Assembly: GCF_030384665.1 (NCBI RefSeq)
Contig: NC_083675.1
Location: 1,050,001 to 1,114,000, forward strand
DNA length: 64,000 nt
Origin: Lodderomyces elongisporus
Lineage: Eukaryota; Ascomycota; Pichiomycetes; Serinales; Debaryomycetaceae
Direction of reading: 5' to 3'
The translations under genes and the position numbers were made by a program. This document shows, piece after piece, positions 41,973-52,704 of the stretch (the stretch's first letter is position 1; every line of letters starts with the position of its first letter). The notes under the pieces are model-generated. The model did no database searches. It saw only the letters and a list, made by a program, of their open reading frames with translations, and was not told the origin of the DNA.

Positions 41973-44900
41973 ATGAACAGCCTGCTATCACCAATACCCA
42001 TTCATAACGAAAGAGAGTTTATTGCTCAACAAGATGACCGATATATTCCAGCTTCTTCCAGCCCTACTCGACCGCTGCCACCATCTCGATTAAGCCATAT
42101 AAAAGCATCTTCCCCACACATTCCACACTTTGATCAAGATGAGCAGCCCGCCTCTACCGAAGATCTTGTTGAACTATCTGACGATTACTTTGACAATGGC
42201 GATGACGAGAATGAAGTTGACAATAATAGTACGGGCAGAAGTATAAACAAGAGCAAGATGAGTATTCTCTCACTGTGTCTACAAAAGTCAACAGAGTCTT
42301 TACCCAAATCAACCATTGCTCCGTTATTAAGCGAAATAAACAGTATTAAGGTACAGGAATCTTTAATTGTAAAAGATTTGTTTTCGGTATTACTAGGTTC
42401 AAGAGGCAATTATATTCAATTTAGCAAAAACTATGATACTTCCATAATCTCATCAAGAATTCAGGGCCCCGATTTCAAGTTTGCCAAATACTTAGATCTT
42501 AGTCTTAAGGGCTTGACAAGGAGGATCAGTGCTATTGGGAAACACTATATTGGATTGAAGGAATTTATACTGCTTTATGATAATGAGAGACACGGGAAAA
42601 TTGTACAGCGATATTGTCAATTTGTAGCTGAGTTCCTCAATTATTACCATGCGATTATTCTTGCCCAAGAGAAAGAGTTTCACATAAATGCAGATTTCTC
42701 CTTGAGTTTGTTTGATCAGTTTTTACAAGAAAAAGTGGCCAACAAAATAGACCATTTACACAAGATAACACTTGAAGTGTTCAAGATTGACGAGGAGCGC
42801 ACAAGGGAGTTAGAGCTCGATTATATGCAAACCAATGTAGACTTTGAAGAAAGAAACTCTAATGAGTCTAGAATATTTAGAGATCGATCAAGATGCTGTA
42901 AAGGGGGGCTATTATTGAGAGCTATTCAAGAGAGGATGCTCAAGTTTAAAGGCGATTTGACTTCATATGAATTTTTATCTCACGTATTTGACGAGACAAG
43001 CACCGTGTTTGTAACTATGCTCAACCAATGGTTGACGGAAGGTGTAATTGATGATCCTTTTGACGAGTTTATGATATGTGTTGCCAAGTTGTCTAGCAAA
43101 ATGCTGCAGCTTTTTCGAGCCAAAAGTGAATTTTATTGGAATGAGCTATTCTACGTTAAGCAGGATGGTCTCTTGCTACAATTTCAAAATAAACAAATTC
43201 AACGCAAAGTTTTGGACACAGGAAAATATTTGAGTATTTTTAAATTGTGCACTCGTTTGCAAAACTTTGAAGCATTACAAGAGAGTTTACCCGAACCTAT
43301 TAAAAGTTTGAATGCTCCAGACACTGAATTGAAAATTGATTTGTTGTATCAGAGAGCCAATAACTTGTTACTCAAGTTGCTATTCGAGGGATACAATATA
43401 AGAGAATTATTTTCTACTTTTCAAACAACATTTTTGCTAGATAATTCATTCAATGTTGATACATTTATTGCTTCAGCATTTAGTGAACTAAAACGCAACC
43501 GATACCAAACGTCCATATCCAATACGGAAAAAATTTACGAAACTGTCTTTCGAATGCACCAACCCGACAAGATTGACAGTAGCAGTTCGCGGATGAATAT
43601 TGCGGAAATGGTGAAACGACATCAAAATTTTAAAATAGTTGCTGAAAATTTCTTCAAAGTTATTGAAGATTTGATGGGAGACAAAGATTTTACAGCTGAT
43701 ACGCAAGTGGCAGGGTCAATCACAGCAACAGCAAAAACAAAAGCAAAAGCTTCTCCTCCGTCTTCTTTTCTACCTTCTCATACTACTGCTAACACCCCAC
43801 CCAACACTTTACAAAACATTTTGCAAGATTCAAAAAATGGCAAGGAAATTACTCAAACAAACAAAGGCAAACATGCTATCGAAGACTCGACTTTTCTAAG
43901 CGTGGACTTGAGTGTACTGTTGCCCTTCCCGCTTAACCTTGTATTAGTGCGACAGACTTCGTACCAGTATGAAATCTTGTTCAAATTCGTGTTTATGCTC
44001 AAATTTGTTGCTCATCAGGGAGAAACTGTTTGGAAAGAATTGAATTTCTCTCAAGTATGGAATGCTAAATCACACACAGCGCAAACACGGAAATGGATTA
44101 TGCGGTGTCGAGTATTGCAGTCGCGAATACTTGCATTGGTTTCTGAGTTGCAAGAGTATGTGGCATCAGATGTCACTGAAAGTGCATATACTAATTTACA
44201 ATCTAAAATTGCAGAATACGAAAAGGAAGTTTTAGCTAAAGATTTAATTTCTGACTATCATGGAATTGGTAAAGACCAGAGGAATAACAGTAGAAATGGC
44301 AATGGCAGTGGTAACGGAATTAGCAACAGCAACGGCAGAAGTAACAATACCCTTCAAACTTCAAATTTCGAGACACGTAACTTTAATAATGCTCGAAATG
44401 GCAACTCGATTTTTGATATCAACATTGGTAGACGAGCAATAGCCACAACATCCTTACCATCTTTATCATCACCGTCACAATTATCATCATCATCATCATC
44501 ATTATCGTCATCGTCAACTGCAGCAGCAGCAGCAGCAGCAGCAGTAGACGGGGATGCTACAACTCAAACAAAAAGTGACAGTATATACACTGTGAGCCGA
44601 CTTGTTCAAGAGTTGGGAAGTTACACCACAACTTTGCTCAATGACTCCTTACTTACCCGTCCAGAGACTATTCAGTGCATTAAAGACATGATAATATTCA
44701 TTTGCAAATTTCATCATTACACCGCGCAAATGAGACGGCATTTAATATTGATAAACCCAGAATTGCAACAGGCTTATGCAAGAGATTATCCAGAGAGATT
44801 CAACAAGGAGATGGATGCGACTCTGATTGCAAATAGATTTTCACACATGACAGAGACATTTTACGCTAGATATATACTATTTGGAGAGCTTTTGGGCACA

Positions 44901-44990
44901 CTCATGAACACGATAAAATCCGTGGGAGAGAAAGAGAATAAGAAACTTTTGGTTCTTAGTGAAAGATTAGAGGCATGTTTTCCTGACTGA
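41973..44990 (+). CDS. SPC97: Gamma-tubulin complex component, Spc97-like (GCP2)
   Basis: Spindle pole body protein that with Spc98 and gamma-tubulin nucleates microtubules. The 1005-aa product has the GCP N-terminal domain: ESLIVKDLFSVLLGSRGNYI, LKGLTRRISAIGKHYIGLKE, GGLLLRAIQERMLKFKGDL, TMLNQWLTEGVIDDPFDEFM. The C-terminal domain has LLPFPLNLVLVRQTSYQYEI and a distal FICKFHHYTAQMRRHL. The DDPFDEFMI wording is closer to GCP2 (Spc97) than GCP3, but SPC98 cannot be excluded. Low-complexity inserts (Lys/Ala/Pro/Thr about 590-620; Asn/Gly and Ser/Ala about 770-860) make it longer than S. cerevisiae Spc97 (823 aa). An (AT)n tract precedes the ATG at 41973. Confidence 0.75.
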   Translation: MNSLLSPIPIHNEREFIAQQDDRYIPASSSPTRPLPPSRLSHIKASSPHIPHFDQDEQPASTEDLVELSDDYFDNGDDENEVDNNSTGRSINKSKMSILSLCLQKSTESLPKSTIAPLLSEINSIKVQESLIVKDLFSVLLGSRGNYIQFSKNYDTSIISSRIQGPDFKFAKYLDLSLKGLTRRISAIGKHYIGLKEFILLYDNERHGKIVQRYCQFVAEFLNYYHAIILAQEKEFHINADFSLSLFDQFLQEKVANKIDHLHKITLEVFKIDEERTRELELDYMQTNVDFEERNSNESRIFRDRSRCCKGGLLLRAIQERMLKFKGDLTSYEFLSHVFDETSTVFVTMLNQWLTEGVIDDPFDEFMICVAKLSSKMLQLFRAKSEFYWNELFYVKQDGLLLQFQNKQIQRKVLDTGKYLSIFKLCTRLQNFEALQESLPEPIKSLNAPDTELKIDLLYQRANNLLLKLLFEGYNIRELFSTFQTTFLLDNSFNVDTFIASAFSELKRNRYQTSISNTEKIYETVFRMHQPDKIDSSSSRMNIAEMVKRHQNFKIVAENFFKVIEDLMGDKDFTADTQVAGSITATAKTKAKASPPSSFLPSHTTANTPPNTLQNILQDSKNGKEITQTNKGKHAIEDSTFLSVDLSVLLPFPLNLVLVRQTSYQYEILFKFVFMLKFVAHQGETVWKELNFSQVWNAKSHTAQTRKWIMRCRVLQSRILALVSELQEYVASDVTESAYTNLQSKIAEYEKEVLAKDLISDYHGIGKDQRNNSRNGNGSGNGISNSNGRSNNTLQTSNFETRNFNNARNGNSIFDINIGRRAIATTSLPSLSSPSQLSSSSSSLSSSSTAAAAAAAAVDGDATTQTKSDSIYTVSRLVQELGSYTTTLLNDSLLTRPETIQCIKDMIIFICKFHHYTAQMRRHLILINPELQQAYARDYPERFNKEMDATLIANRFSHMTETFYARYILFGELLGTLMNTIKSVGEKENKKLLVLSERLEACFPD

Positions 44991-45180
44991 GAACTTCAGA
45001 TTATATAGTCTATGACCAAGTCCCAACCCGCGAGATTCTCGTGTTTATGAGGTTTTATATACACAGACCTTTTAATACAGTTTTTGAAATTTTCTGTTTC
45101 TGTTTCTGTTTCTGTTTTTTTTTTTTATTTCTGTTTGATTATTTCTTTAATATTCTTCAGAGTCATGAACTTTTTCTTGA

Positions 45181-45252
45181 TCTTCTTCTTCTTCTTCTTC
45201 TTCTTCTTCTTCTTCTTCTTCTTCTTCTTCTTCTTCTTCTTCTTCTTCTTCT
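45181..45252. repeat. (TCT)n trinucleotide tract, about 24 units
   Basis: An uninterrupted pyrimidine triplet run between the convergent ends of the SPC97-like gene and PUP2, about 50 bp from the PUP2 stop. A TTTCTG repeat (about 45095-45118) precedes it. Poly-Leu or poly-Phe frames here are artefacts. Confidence 0.92.
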
Positions 45253-45302
45253 TTTTCTTTTTCTTCTTCTTTATTCTTCAAATAATGAAAACATTTATTG
45301 AT

Positions 45303-46070
45303 CTAACTCATTGATGCGTCTTCATCTGTTGCTTGCTCATTCAACACTTTGATGATGGCATCAGTCTTTTCATCGCTATAAATTTTGAACCCATCTTCTT
45401 TAGTGACACTAGCCAATTGGGCATTTTTACAGTCCAATTTCTCTTCCATTACTTGTTTCAATATCTTCAATGCCAACAACTCAGCCTCTTGCAATGTCAA
45501 ACTCTTGTGGTATTCGTTATTCAATTCTGCTTGAGCACCTTCACTTCCTGAACCAATCGCCTTGGCTTCGTACCTGTAAAAAGTCCCCGATGGCTCGGCG
45601 TGGTATAATTGTGGTCCTTTTTGTTTATCAACTCCGGCAATTAAAAGTGCAACTCCAAATGGTCTTGACATTAATCTCTTTTCACCGCTAGCACCTTCAC
45701 CGAATCTCAATGCCAAGTCACACACGTTTTGAGTCAAGCTCTCAACACCAATTTGTTCATCGTAGTACAAGTTATGCGTGAGACTCAGTACACGTGCATG
45801 ATCAATCATTGAGCGTGCATCTGCTGTTAATCCACTCATGGCACAACCAATGTGGTGGTCGATTTCAACAATCTTTTCAATGGAGCTGGATTCGAGTAAG
45901 GATGAAGTAACACGCTTTTCAACACCCAAGATGACACCTTCACTGGTTTGTATTCCAATTGCTGTAGAGCCGAGCTTGATGGCTTCAAGGGAGTATTCGA
46001 CTTGGAATAGACGGCCCTCCGGTGAGAATGTTGAGACACCTCTATCGTATTCGCTTCGTGTTAAGAACAT
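45303..46070 (-). CDS. PUP2: 20S proteasome alpha-5 subunit
   Basis: Alpha-ring subunit of the 20S proteasome (alpha5). The 255-aa product carries the proteasome A-type signature [20 protein letters not shown] at residues 8-27 and alpha5-typical [56 protein letters not shown], and [19 protein letters not shown]. Length matches the yeast protein (260 aa). Start at the first ATG. The promoter region contains GGTGGCGAC at about 46301, resembling but not matching the Rpn4 PACE core. Confidence 0.96.
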   Translation of the reverse strand: MFLTRSEYDRGVSTFSPEGRLFQVEYSLEAIKLGSTAIGIQTSEGVILGVEKRVTSSLLESSSIEKIVEIDHHIGCAMSGLTADARSMIDHARVLSLTHNLYYDEQIGVESLTQNVCDLALRFGEGASGEKRLMSRPFGVALLIAGVDKQKGPQLYHAEPSGTFYRYEAKAIGSGSEGAQAELNNEYHKSLTLQEAELLALKILKQVMEEKLDCKNAQLASVTKEDGFKIYSDEKTDAIIKVLNEQATDEDASMS

Positions 46071-46308
46071 TTATGAATATTGTGTATAATTGAAGTTTTA
46101 TAAATGCAGCTGTAGATGCAAGTTATTATATGGATATGTCTAATCTAGGAGGACAAGAAGCAGAAGGAGAAAAAAAATGAGATGAAGGTAATACTTTCAA
46201 TTGTATAGAAAAGAAGCAACAATCTCGTTCTTGTAGTTGTATCAATTCGTCAATATAAATTGCTGATCGAGTTAGTGGTGGTGAGTCTTTTAGTAATGGT
46301 GGTGGCGA

Positions 46309-46360
46309 CACTCGCACATTCACTCGCACATTCACTCGCACATTCACTCGCACATTCACT
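46309..46360. repeat. 12-bp tandem repeat CACTCGCACATT, 4.3 copies
   Basis: Exact repeats about 240 bp upstream of the PUP2 start. They could act as a clustered protein-binding site or be neutral. The rest of 46071-46708 has no recognised gene. Confidence 0.9.
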
Positions 46361-46708
46361 TTAGTACACTTTTTCCTTTTCCCATTTTCCATTTCCTCTT
46401 TTTTTTTTTTTTCTTCTTGTGCGTCCTCAGTGTGTGTATGTTTATTTTTTTCTTTTCTTCTATTCACCAAATAAAAATGGCATCCTTTTTTCTTTATTTC
46501 TTTTTTTCTTTTTTTATTATCTACAGAGTATCTTCTACGAATATACTATAGTCAATGTAGTCTCTATAATCTAAAATGTATTAATCCATACAAACCTTTC
46601 TACTCTTTCATCTTTGAAAACTTTTTGCATTTCAAGTTTTTCCTTCTTCTCTTCTAGTTTCTTTTCTTTTCTTTTCTTTTTTACTTTGTGTATTCACTTT
46701 TGCAAAAC

Positions 46709-48723
46709 TTAGTTCTTTGGAGCCAACTCAACAATCTTTTCAGCAGCTGAGTCCAAGTTCTCGAAAGCAAACAATTTCAAACCTGATTCTTCAATCAATT
46801 TTTTAGCTTCAGCCATGTTTGTACCTTGCAATCTAACAACGACTGGGATTTCCAATTGGAAGTTCTTTGTGGCAGCAATCAAACCTTTAGCGACATAGTC
46901 ACATCTAACGATACCACCAAAGATGTTAACAAAGATACCATTGACCTTCTTGTCAGACAAAATCAATTCAAAGGCCTTTTCAATAGTTTCTGGGGTAGCA
47001 GTACCACCACAGTCCAAAAAGTTGGCTGGTTCACCACCATTCAATTTGATGATATCCATTGTAGCCATAGCCAAACCTGCACCGTTAACAATGTTGGCAA
47101 TGTTACCGTCCAATTTGATAAAGTTCAAACCGTACTTGGCAGCCTCGGCTTCCTTTGGGTCTTCTTGGGTTGGGTCTCTCCACGAGTAAACTTCTTCTTG
47201 ACGGAATGATGCATTGTCGTCAAAGCCCAATTTGGCATCCATGGCCAAGACTTTGTGGTCTGGTGTTTCTGACAATGGGTTGATTTCAACTTGGGTACAG
47301 TCACGTTCGATAAAACATTTGAAAAGACCTTGGATGGTTTTTGCTGCTTCTGGGATGGCATCTTTTGAAAGGCCCAAGACAGAGGCAATTTCGGTGGCCT
47401 TGTCTTGAGAAAGGTTTGCATCCAATGGGACTGGGAAGGTCTTGATGGCGGATGGGTCTTTTTCGGCGACACCTTCAATGTCCATACCACCTTGGGATGA
47501 AGCAACAATCATTGGAGTTTGCTTAGCTCTGTCCATCAAGATAGCGACATAAGCCTCCTTGTCTGCGTCTCTTCTCTCAACAATGTAGACAGCAGTGACT
47601 TCTTTTCCAGCGGCACCGGTTTGTTTGGTGATAAGTTTGTGGTTCAACATTTGACCAGCCAAGTCCTTGGCTTCCTCGGCGGAGGAGATCAATTTGACAC
47701 CACCTTGCAAGCCAGAGTCAAAGTGACCTTTACCACGACCACCGGTCAATGCTTGAGCCTTGATGACCAATTCGCTGGTACCTAATTTCTTGGCAGCATC
47801 GAAAGCACCTTCTGGAGTAGTGGCTGGGTAACCTCTTGGGATTGGGACACCGTACTCGCTCAAAAGAGCAGCGGAACGGTACTCGTGAAGCGATAAGAAT
47901 CTCTTTTGGTTGGCAACGGCCTAGTCAATGATGTTAGTAACCATACGTATATATATATATATGGACAGAAATATAGACGATATTATGTATATGTGTGTAG
48001 ATATATGTGTATGTGTGTAAATATATGGAAATAGTGCTGTGCTAAAGTGCTGTGCTGTGTTGTGCGAGTAGAGTGGACGGGCTATTTGATGCCGAGGCCG
48101 ATAATCACAAAAGGGAGGGGAAATGCAACGAAAAGCACGGAAGGAAAAAAAAAAAACAACAACAACAGAAAAAAATAAAATAAAAAAAACGCAAGAAACA
48201 CTAATTACCAACACTCGCTGTCAATCACAGACGTAACAGTGCAATGTGTGCGCCTAACAAAAATTTCTAAAATGAAATGTGCTTGTAGCAAAGATGTGTG
48301 TTTCCAGCAAAAGTCAACTTGCAATGTCCAAGTGAATAAAGAGTTAGAGTTGTATGTGAATTTGAATTTGAATTTGAATTTGAATTTCAATTGAGCTGAA
48401 TTGAGTTGCTTTGAAGTGAATTGAAATAATAACAGAAATTGAGAATGAGGATGAGGATGAGAATGAGAATGAGGCTGGGCGGGAGAAGGGGAGTTGGACC
48501 GTGTCAAGTATAGATAGTGGCTACTTATAATCCACTTGTTGAAGAAATCTGCTTTTCTTTTCCCCCATTCTTTCCGTTATTCTTTCCCCCATTCTCTTTT
48601 TGTTCTCCTCGGAAATAATTTCGTGCAATAAAACATAAACATAATCAATCTTTATCTGTGTTTGTATCTTTGAAATTGAATTTGACATACCTTAGACAAA
48701 CGGTTAATTGATCTAGACAACAT
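46709..48723 (-). CDS. LSC2: Succinyl-CoA ligase beta subunit, spliced, mitochondrial
   Basis: Beta subunit of the TCA-cycle succinyl-CoA ligase, catalysing substrate-level phosphorylation in the mitochondrial matrix. Exon 1 (48691-48723) encodes MLSRSINRLSK and exon 2 (46709-47920) continues AVANQKRFLSLHEYRSAALL, giving 414 aa with an Arg/Ser-rich presequence. The intron 47921-48690 is 770 bp with GTATGT, TACTAAC and TAG, phase 0. ATP-grasp features are present: KAQALTGGRGKGHFDSG, TQVEINPLSETPDH, DAKLGFDDNA, and the ligase loop GIFVNIFGGIVRCD with VVRLQGTNMAEAKKL. The partner alpha subunit is not in this window. Confidence 0.95.
47921..48690 (-). other. LSC2 intron, 770 bp
   Basis: 5' site GTATGT (complement of 48685-48690), branch point TACTAAC (complement of 47933-47939) and 3' TAG. 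It is long for a yeast intron. It contains a TTGAAT hexamer run (about 48358-48387, plus strand TGAATT) and GAGAATGAGGAT-type repeats. I found no C/D snoRNA inside. Confidence 0.9.
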
Positions 48724-51302
48724 GGTGTGAATGTATGAATGTATGAATATATGTATATATATTTATATATATATATCTGTATCTATCTCTAGTGGAAGGA
48801 AATAAAAAAAGGGGGGGGTGAGGTGATCAATCCAAGTCTATATAATGGAACTGAATTGTGGTAAAAAGAAAACAGATGGATAGGTGTGAAAGGTAAATGA
48901 AAATGGAAAAGAAAGATTGAGTTTTTTTGGTTTTGATGTTTTTTTTTCTTCTTCTTCTTCTTCTTCCTTAAAAGCAAAAAAAAAAAAAAGAAGAGACGTA
49001 AGAAGCAGAGAATAATAGCAGTGTGAGGGAAATTGAAATGGGAAAAAATGTTGTGAATGGAAAATCGGGATTAAAAAAAAAAATTATTTTTTATTTTTTT
49101 TATTTTTTATTTTTTATTTTGCCAACAAAAGAAAGATGCTGCTCACTACTTTCACTTTTGTTTAACAGAAACGTTGTTATGGGTGGGTGTCAAGATCGGT
49201 AAAGACCAACCAACCTAAATAATATATATATATATAACCCAAAAGAAAAGGTTTACATCAAGTATTATCAATGCAATATCATGTCGCGTTTCCCACACTT
49301 CAACTACACTCAACTGTTTCTCGTCTTTGCTCCACTCCACTCCACTTTATACCATCGTATTCTATACCTCCGCAAAGCTTTACTTGAGTCCTACTACTAT
49401 TAACTAACCCCACTTTCATTCATAATCGCTGGCAGTCTTTTACAACCGTAGCTTAGCCTTTTCCCTTTCTGAAAAATAATAAAGAGGAAAGAGAAAAGAA
49501 GAAAATTCAAAATTAGTACAGGATTGTCTTTTCGAAAAGTAAAAAAGAAAAAAAAATTGTTTCGATGGCCAGACATAAATGGATTTGATCTGGAAATGGA
49601 GACTACAACTCAGTTGTAAAAACCTACTATTTTTGTAAAACACACCTTCTCTATCTGATACTCTTTAATGTGACAAAAGTTGCTTTCAATAGTTTTTGTT
49701 TCAACCCACCCCAAAGTTTCTACTTTCTTTCTTTCTTTCTTTCTCACTCTCACACATCTCACACAACAATTTCACCAATTACTTCGACTAACGGTACGGC
49801 AAAACACACGATTCGGTCGACTTCCCCTTATAACCCGCCCTCAGTTTGCTCAACTTTAGTTCCACCAATTCCCCCTCCCCTCTTCCCCTCTTCCCCTCGA
49901 AAAAAAAATAAATAAAGTAAAAAAAATAAAAATAAAATACTGTTAGCAAAGTCGAAATACTAATTATTCCAACGCAATAAAACGCCGTAAGGGGGGGGGG
50001 GAGGGAAAGAAAACAAACGAACACAAAAAAACAAGAGAAAAAGAGAAAGAAAAAGAGGGGAAAATTCTGAATATAATAAAGCCAACGGTGGTTATGACGA
50101 TGAGAGGCACCCGGAAAGTCCGAGGTATGGTCTATCAACTCCCCCCGGGACAAAGGGACCCGGTATTTTATAATTTTATTTTTCTACTTTTTATAAAGTA
50201 AAGTATATGGAGCCACAACAGTTTAACATCTTTAAAATATGAATTCACCGACTCCGATATATCTCTGATACTTCTCTGATACATCTCTGATACATCTCTG
50301 ATACATCTCTGATACATCTCTGATACATCTCTGATACATCTCTGATACATCTCTGATACATCTCTGATACATCTCTGATACATCTCTGATACATCTCTGA
50401 TACATCTCTGATACATCTCTGATACATCTCTGATACATCTCTGTTACGACGCAATTCTAACGATTCATCACTCAAGGTCCCAAATACTGAATATAATGTG
50501 ACCTCTCGTTTCTGTGATCCTTTCCTTATTATTATTATTACTATTATTACTATTATTAACTTTCGTCTTGTTACTGTTGTTGTCGGGGAGGGGGGGTGAG
50601 TGGTTGGGTGAAAAAAATGTTAAGAGAAGAAACAAAGAAGCACCACACTCGTCCGGAAACACCGACCCCGGAGAACGAGATAGTGCTGCAAATTGTATTG
50701 TAGATATCTCTTTTGAAATTGTTATATATGATGTATGAGACAAAGAAATGAGAGAGAGCAAAAAAAAATTACAAAATATGAAACACGTGATATTAAGCAT
50801 GTGATATTAAGCATGTGATATAAAATAAAGGAAACAAAAAATAGGAAATAGTTGAGGTGTAGAAAAGTTTTGCAACCAACATTCACCAAAAAAAATAAAA
50901 AAAAATTAGAACAACTAACATACTTTATTTTACACTCTATTTTAAATCTAATTTTACACTTTTAAGTCAATATCAATTTTAGTTTTCCTTCTCGAGGGAC
51001 CACCCACTTATCTTGAAAGCAATGAAGATGCTACTCCAAGTATGGAAAGATTCATTATCGCTTGCTTGCAGACATCTTGTATTTAAACAGAATTTCTTCT
51101 CGTTCTCTCTTCTTTTTACACACTCAGCGCGCCGTATCAAATAGAGAGAGAGAGAGCGTGAGAGAGAAAAAAAATAAAGAAGAGAAGAAAAAACGAAGAA
51201 GAGAAAAAGAAAAAAAAGAGTAAATAATTCCGTGCTAGCGATGGTGATGTACATCAGGTAACCAGCTTTTCTTTTTAACACACATCCTTTGAATATCATC
51301 TT

Positions 51303-51333
<31 letters not shown>

Positions 51334-51360
51334 ACTTCAATACTCATACTCATAAATATA
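48724..51360. other. 2.6 kb divergent region between LSC2 and RRP36
   Basis: No protein gene I can support. It holds T-rich leader repeats near LSC2, a GC-rich island at about 50082-50160 with an inverted repeat (CCGGGAC ... GGACCCGG at about 50145-50163), a 12-bp minisatellite at 50254-50446, three ACGTGATATTAAG-like copies (about 50786-50820) and an (AG)n run at 51143-51158. The island may be an unidentified RNA. Confidence 0.5.
50254..50446. repeat. 12-bp minisatellite, about 16 copies
   Basis: Unit ATCTCTGATACN, nearly perfect with variants only at the ends (ATAT, TTCT, TGTTAC). Because the unit is a multiple of three and lacks minus-strand stops, all three minus frames stay open, producing apparent ORFs that are not genes. 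Confidence 0.95.
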
Positions 51361-52239
51361 ATGCCCAGACGAGATAGAATTAAACCCTCTTTTGAAGATG
51401 ATGAATCATTTGAAAATGAATTTGACTACAGATACAAAAGAGGCAAGGAACAGACTTCACTAAACAGTGACAACGAAAATAGTGAGAGTGGAAGTGGTAG
51501 TGAAGAAAACGAACATGAAAATGAACATGATGTTGACGATGAGATGGCTAGTATTTCCTTTGGAGCACTCAATAGGGCCCAGGCTCGATTGAAACAAGAA
51601 CAACTGCGACGTTCACAGCGGGACTATGAATCAGACTCAGACTCAGACTCAGCACCGGAAGAAACTTCGAGCTCATCTCAACCTACCAATAAGAAGAGAA
51701 GCAAACATGCACCGGCAGTGTCTTCAACAAAGAAACCAGTCTCACGAATCCGTGATATCCCAGGACTTCCCTCACGCAAATCGCAAACTTTGCATTCAGA
51801 TATCAGATTCGACGCTGCATATGGTAAAGCAGATTTGAATCAAGCTCGTAAGAATTATGCATTCTTGGATGAATATAGAAAGCAGGAGATTGCCAATATG
51901 GAGTCGATACTAAAGGACAAGAAATCCAAGCTCAACGAGTCTGAAAAAGAGGAGATTAGATTGCAATTACAATCACTAAAGTCACGAATGGACAGCTTGA
52001 AAAATAGAGACTTGGAGAACCTGATATTGAAAGAGTACAAGAAGAAACAATACCAAAATGTTAAGGAAGGCAAGTCGAGCCAGCCTCACTTTTTGAAACG
52101 TAGCGATAAGCGCAAGATTTTGCAAAAGGCTAAATTCGACAGCATGAAACCTAAGCAAAGAGAAAGAGCTATGGAAAGAAAGAGGAAGAAGAGATTGGGT
52201 AAGGAATTTAGGCAATTGGAATTTAGACCTCTGAATTAG
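51361..52239 (+). CDS. RRP36: Rrp36 pre-rRNA processing factor
   Basis: Nucleolar protein of the 90S/SSU processome needed for early cleavages of pre-rRNA towards 18S. The 292-aa product starts at ATG 51361 (MPRRDRIKPSFEDD); the upstream open frame is translated poly-T. Residues 1-120 are acidic and Ser-rich. The conserved domain covers about 125-292: RIRDIPGLPSRK, DIRFDAAYGKADLNQARKNY, FLDEYRKQEI, PHFLKRSDKRKILQKAKFD, and the end RKKRLGKEFRQLEFRP. It is joined in this window by NMD3, SDA1 and HMO1 as ribosome-production genes. Confidence 0.93.
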   Translation: MPRRDRIKPSFEDDESFENEFDYRYKRGKEQTSLNSDNENSESGSGSEENEHENEHDVDDEMASISFGALNRAQARLKQEQLRRSQRDYESDSDSDSAPEETSSSSQPTNKKRSKHAPAVSSTKKPVSRIRDIPGLPSRKSQTLHSDIRFDAAYGKADLNQARKNYAFLDEYRKQEIANMESILKDKKSKLNESEKEEIRLQLQSLKSRMDSLKNRDLENLILKEYKKKQYQNVKEGKSSQPHFLKRSDKRKILQKAKFDSMKPKQRERAMERKRKKRLGKEFRQLEFRPLN

Positions 52240-52704
52240 CAACAAGTCAAGCCAGAAAGAAATAACCAAAAACAAACAAAGTAAAATAAAAAAAGACCAA
52301 TACCAGATGGCAAATTAAATGAGTAGAAAAGAACAGATACATTCATCTACTTAACAAGACCCATTATTCTTTATACATATATACATATATACATATATAC
52401 ATATATGTATATGTAGTGTCCAATATACAATGAAACTGATAAATTAAAAAAAAATAAAATATCAAGTGATTAACTATTATAAAAATCCAGAAAGAAACAT
52501 CTCCCACTCATTTTCTTTCTTTTCCTTCTCTCTTTAAGACTTTCAAGGCCGACCTTTTCTCTATTCTTTTATCCTCTTCACCAGTTGCTTCCCAATTTAA
52601 AGCAAGAAGCAAAATCAAACAAGCAAACTAGCAAATAAGCAAATAAGCAAATAAATAAAAACTTATACAGATTATTCTTGCCCTGCATTCCGAAATGAAA
52701 AAGC
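52240..52704. other. Convergent intergenic region with short repeats
   Basis: ATACATAT repeats (about 52374-52410) and AAGCAAAT repeats (about 52618-52650). No gene recognised. Confidence 0.5.

Noticed and set aside
45041..45314. Plus-strand frames with poly-Leu or poly-Phe near PUP2
   Set aside because: They are translations of the (TCT)n tract at 45181-45252.
50168..50475. Minus-strand frames made of MYQRCIRDVSE-type repeats
   Set aside because: They are translations of a 12-bp minisatellite that is open in all three frames; no unique coding sequence surrounds it.
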